A DNA stretch of 64,000 nucleotides. Source: Epiperipatus broadwayi. Lineage: Eukaryota > Onychophora > Udeonychophora > Euonychophora > Peripatidae. A program made the position numbers and the translations under genes. Below the pieces are notes generated by a model. That model was given only the letters and a program-made list of their open reading frames with translations, did no database searches and had not been told where the DNA came from. The stretch lies in contig JAQFVV010000049.1 in NCBI GenBank assembly GCA_028023455.1, positions 2,518,036 to 2,582,035 on the forward strand. Reading direction: 5' to 3'. Shown here in pieces: positions 59,783 to 64,000 of this stretch (within the stretch, counting starts at the first letter, position 1; every line of letters starts with the position of its first letter).

Positions 59783-60300
59783 AGAGGATTTTAACATAGA
59801 CTTTCAAACTCCTTTCAGTTATCCATTCTATCTCATACGACAATTATATATGACTACACACCCATGAAAAAAGTAAATGATCTCCAATATATATATTTCA
59901 TACTGAACCAGCACTCATCAGTTGGTCCAGATTATTATCTCACACATATATAATTACTGCTCAGTTTATATTAAGAAAGCAAATCATCAAACTTTAATGG
60001 GTAGCATTTAATCTACTCCACCCTTCAAAATCTTCAGCCATCCATTCCATTGAAAACTTGATGATGGAATGCCCAAAACATTGTTAATGTCCATGTTGAC
60101 TTCAAGTCATTCTGATCTCTCATGTATAGAACTTTATCTATTTAAATACACAGAAGAGGAATGGGCAAGATACAAACTGAATCTGTAATATTTGAATACA
60201 TGTATAATTTATATACTTGGAATTTATATCTAATATAGGAGATTTGAATATAGACTTTCAAACTCTATCCATTCTATTTCATACAACTAATACTATCATT
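59783..60300 (+). repeat. Duplicated LINE-endonuclease-like fragment around an HP-B remnant
   Basis: Two diverged direct copies (59783-59850 and 60236-60296) encode EDFNIDFQT and GDLNIDFQT, resembling the GDFN motif of LINE apurinic-type endonucleases. Between them, 59860-60000 matches HP-B (ACTGAACCAGCACTCATCAG, TTGGTCCAGATTATTATCTC). The motif alone is short, so the endonuclease call is tentative. Confidence 0.35.
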
Positions 60301-61689
60301 TTAGACTTACAGAATACACTTGTAAATTTTCTTACATTTTGTAGAATTGCTATGGTTACTACGTTTAAACTTTGAAGGAGTTTTAAATGAAATTTTAAAA
60401 TTTTAAAGAAAACTAACCCATCTACATGCATTATTAGATTTGACTTATAGAAAGAAATGGTAACAATCGTAACTTTAATATTTTAAATATTTAGTGCAAA
60501 TATATTTAAAACTGTCACGCAATGTGAAAAAACTTGAGAAATAAAAAAAAAATATATCTAACTTTTTAAATTTATTTAAAATTATATATCAAAATTGCAA
60601 CATATAAAATTTAATAACTTTATGTTAATTAAGCAATTGTTAAAGTTTGACTTGTCACTTATGATAATGTCTAAAGATGTATTTAAGATTTTACAATTAA
60701 AAAAAAAGTAATTTATAATTATACAGAAACATGAATGATAAATTAGCATCATATGAGATATAGAAAGGACAATACAGAAAAAAAAAAGGTGCTGTTTATA
60801 TTAAAAAATTAATAAATATGTAAAGTTTATATATTTTTTTAGTAATTCGTGAATTTTAATATTTTTATTTTTCATTTGTTTACTTTTTTGTGTTGTTTAT
60901 AAAGAAATTAGTAGATGTTTAAAACAACAGATATTGCAGTTATCATTATAAACTTCTGAAGTATTGTAAGATTATCAGGAAATATAAATTATTAATTATT
61001 AATAACTTGGAATATTATTCTTTTTAATTTATAATTTATTGCCCATTTAAAAAAAAAATATGTTGTTTTTTTAAAACAATGATGCATCACACAAATAGCA
61101 ACACTTTATAATTCTAGCTAATCATTATATTATATAATTTTCTCTTAAAGTAATTAAAATGAAAAACCAATTTTATGCACATTTCTCCCCCATTTTAACC
61201 AAATTGACTTTAACTTTTTGATTCCCATATATATTACCCATATTGACTTCTTATACACTTGATTGAAGATACAATTTTTACAGTATACATATTATATGTA
61301 TCATAAAAATAACATAGCAAAAAAAAAAAAAAAAACACAATAAAGCTGAGAAATATGATCACTAACATAAAATAAAAATAAAAATATAAAACTTAAATAT
61401 TCATATATTGTGTTTTTTTTTTTGGGTATAAGTTTTAAGATAAAAAATTTACATCCTACTTTTAAATTATTCTATATAAAATTTTGATTAAAATGACATT
61501 TAATGGTATCTACCTATAGTTATTACTAATTTTTTTTTTTTTTTTTTTTGCAAAAATCAGTACATTTTATTTTATTTTAATCCAAGTTCTAGGTAGAAGA
61601 TATCTATTTAGAAGGGGTCTTTCTTTTCTGACAAAATAATACAATTTTCTTCTTCTTCCTCCTTTCCTTATGTATTGATTTCTAAATTT
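60301..61689. other. AT-rich non-coding DNA, no gene seen
   Basis: Strongly A/T-rich with long homopolymer runs (poly-A near 61320, poly-T at about 61531-61549). No family repeat or ORF is supported. Confidence 0.5.
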
Positions 61690-62342
61690 ACATATCATAC
61701 CATTTCCAACCTTCTTATACACTTAATAATATTATTTTTTTCCACCAAAACTTTAATCTTACAGTTTTGACTGTCCTGCAGTTATCATCAGATACCTCTG
61801 GTGATGACTACAGAACTGTCAAAATTGTAAGAGTAAAGTTTTGGAGTAAAAAATCTCTGATGATGACTGCAGGATGGGTGAAATTGTAAGAGTAAAACTT
61901 TTGTGTAAAAAATAATATTGTTAAGTGTATAAGTAATATTTACTAAGGCTTTAACCCCAAGAATATGCATGTAAAATGCAATATTAGGGACCTCTACAGG
62001 TCTTAACCACAAGCTTACTCTTTGGAAAAAAAGAGGGGAACCCTTCTTTACTTCAACCTACTTTCTATTTAAATAGGTGAAGCTGAAGTGGTTAGATCTA
62101 AGAGTGTGAAGCTATTAAATACTTCACTGATTAAGTCCACATTTCTTATTACACATTAATACTCGCAAAATCTTTTGAATTACAATGAGTCAATGGAAAG
62201 ATCTTATAGTTAGAAATCTATTATGATAATTTAAAGTTGTAATTATAAATTTATTTAAACACACATTGATTACGTAAGTAATATTTACTAAGGCTTTAAC
62301 CTCAAGAATATGCGTGTATAAGAAGTTTGAAAATGGTATGAT
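61690..62342. repeat. Foldback (L-R-R) carrying a nested HP-C insertion
   Basis: The left arm (61690-61797) contains ATCATACCATTTCCAACC, TTATACACTTAATAATATT and CTGTCCTGCAGTTATCATCA. Two right-arm copies follow (about 61798-61852 and 61853-61933). The second continues, after the insertion, at 62323-62342 with the complement of the left-arm end (AAAATGGTATGAT). The 74-codon minus ORF at 61788-62012 spans these arms and is not a gene. Confidence 0.75.
61934..62313 (+). mobile_element. HP-C relative inserted in the foldback, 9-bp target duplication
   Basis: GTGTATAAG lies at 61925-61933 and 62314-62322. The left arm of the surrounding foldback retains the uninterrupted site (complement TTCTTATACACTTAA near 61710). 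The insert contains GGGACCTCTACAGG, AGAGTGTGAAGC and the HP-C leader AAAGTTGTAATTATAAATTT at about 62233. It begins and ends with direct, not inverted, copies of about 35-42 bp (TAATATTTACTAAGGCTTTA and following bases), as if slightly more than one unit of a tandem or circular template had been inserted. Confidence 0.7.
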
Positions 62343-64000
62343 ACAAAATAATAATAAATGGGATTTTAATTTCTGAAGAATAAATTTGAAATAATTTATT
62401 GAGACAAATTAATTCTTTATAAAATGTGTATTAAATTGAAGTGTATATAAAAATTATAACTATTAGTAATGTACTTATTTGGACAATTGCATCCAATTTT
62501 TAAAATATTTGCACTTAACTAATTATTATGATCTTGTTTTGTTTTCTATAAAAAATAATTTAAAAAATTGCTTTTACAAATAATAATAATAATTACAAAA
62601 GTCTATTAGTGATACCACCATTTTGAAAATGCCATTAAAAAAAGAATTATTTATAAGTTGATGATATATCATATGCATAAGCAGCACTTATAATTTCCCC
62701 TTTATGTTTATTAAAAGATAAACTTATTTTATTTAGATTTTTGAATGCCGTTAATAGCAGACTAAAATTATTTTCTTTAAAGAAAAAACAAGTCAGAAGT
62801 CACATGACAGCTTAAAAATTATGAAAATTAAACACATGGAAACCTCTAAAATTAAACAAACATTTGAAAATAGATTAAAAGTTTATCAATATTTTTAGCA
62901 ATTTAATACCCTAGTTGATAAGAAATGTAATATCCTTTTTTAAAAAGAAAATTAATAATAAAACTTACTTTTGGAATAAAGTTTATGTTAAAAAATACAT
63001 TTTGAATTAAAAATTAAAAATATTGCCAATGTAAAAAAAAACCTTAGAATATGAAATCTCAATCCACCATTTTTGAAGAAAATGAAGAACAAAAGCAATA
63101 TACATAGAGAATAATAATAGGAAACTATTAAAAACTATAGATAAGAGTAATTTAATGATTATTAATCACTAAAACGTATAAAAATAATTCACATTTTAAA
63201 ATTGAAACTATTTTACATCTATTATTTGCAATATATATATATATATATGTTTAATATCACAATAATAAACAATTTTTAAAAACAGAGTTAATATAAATTG
63301 CAGTGATTGGATATTTGCAACCTTTTATATTTTTATCATAATAATCTCAATTTTATTTTACAAACACATAATTGAAGAGATCTTTAACATTATGGTTCAG
63401 GAGTTCTATATATCTTAAAAATTATAAAAGATAATATTTATTAAAATATATTTTTATTATACAAAATTCTAATTATCTAAGTAAATAATACTTCATTAGT
63501 TATAATTTTTAAATGAGAACTATTATTTTAACTTCAGAAAAATAGCATGAAAATACGGAAAGAGTTAAATGAGTTTTGTGGTGATTATACAAACAAATCT
63601 ATGAAACTTATATACATCGACTATATATATATCACATGCTAACCCCAAAGTCTGTCAATTTAACATTTCATGATGGTATCTTTAACTTTCATCACTGAAA
63701 TCTTTTTTTCTGAAGAGCTTCAACAGCTTTTCTAAATGTAGTTTTCTATTATATTCCACATTCACACATATTCTTCCATTGATAATATTTATTACACGTT
63801 TTTTAAAAAAATATCTTTAAGATAATTTATAAAAGGCCTACCTTTATCATAAAAAAGCATGTTCAAATTTACCATAAAATACTTTTTAAAAAATCTATTA
63901 TAATGATCTAATAATTTTTCAAGACTTGAATTTAAATATTGGAATTGCTTGTATTTAAATCCATCCATCAGACACCTGATACTCTAAGCTAATCTGCAAC
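62343..64000. other. AT-rich non-coding DNA, no gene seen
   Basis: A/T-rich with TA runs (about 63230-63248). No gene, SINE, foldback or LINE sequence is recognised up to the end of the window. Confidence 0.5.

Overview
This 64-kb window is very AT-rich (roughly three quarters A+T by eye) and looks like intergenic DNA of a multicellular animal with a repeat-laden genome. It is not bacterial: there are no dense ORFs or operons. It holds tRNA-derived SINEs with A and B boxes, non-LTR retrotransposon (LINE) relics, long CTAT/GATA microsatellites and many palindromic (foldback) elements. I cannot name the species; an AT-rich invertebrate is the most economical guess. No intact protein-coding gene is visible. 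Nearly every ORF above 60 codons falls in a repeat, a palindrome or a low-complexity tract. The only plausible piece of a host gene is a short, unusually GC-balanced possible terminal exon at about 48.88-48.97 kb, followed by AATAAA.

Layout. 0-16 kb: mostly unstructured AT-rich DNA with a few foldbacks (1.7, 10.9, 11.6 kb), one TIR/MITE-like element (7.5-7.8 kb) and scattered SINEs. 16-22 kb: 3' end of LINE-A (minus), a 56-bp tandem duplication, tandem minus-strand SINEs and several dispersed repeats. 24.0-25.5 kb: a 1.5-kb foldback carrying two later insertions. 28-31 kb: a 0.5-kb foldback and a second LINE-A copy (plus). 33.0-33.8 kb: a CTAT-type microsatellite. 35-36 kb: a decayed reverse transcriptase. 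37.5-45 kb: SINEs alternating with foldbacks. 45.9-51.1 kb: three target-duplication-flanked palindromes, including two nested left-left-right-right ones. 51.5-52.1 kb: third LINE-A relic. 53.7-57.9 kb: more palindromic elements and SINEs. 58.3-58.9 kb: an almost T-free C/A tract with a 32-base poly-C run between exact 21-bp direct repeats. 61.7-62.3 kb: another foldback with a nested insertion.

The main result is a set of palindromic element families, named here HP-A, HP-B and HP-C. They appear to insert as units, because individual copies are bracketed by short direct repeats of variable length (9-14 bp) that look like target-site duplications. In two cases the opposite arm of the foldback that received the insertion preserves the uninterrupted target. 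HP-A and HP-C copies also carry an asymmetric tail outside the palindrome. Variable duplication length fits LINE-mediated retroposition better than a classical DNA transposase. LINE-A and LINE-B are the retroelements seen here that could be related to such a machinery, but nothing in the window proves that link.
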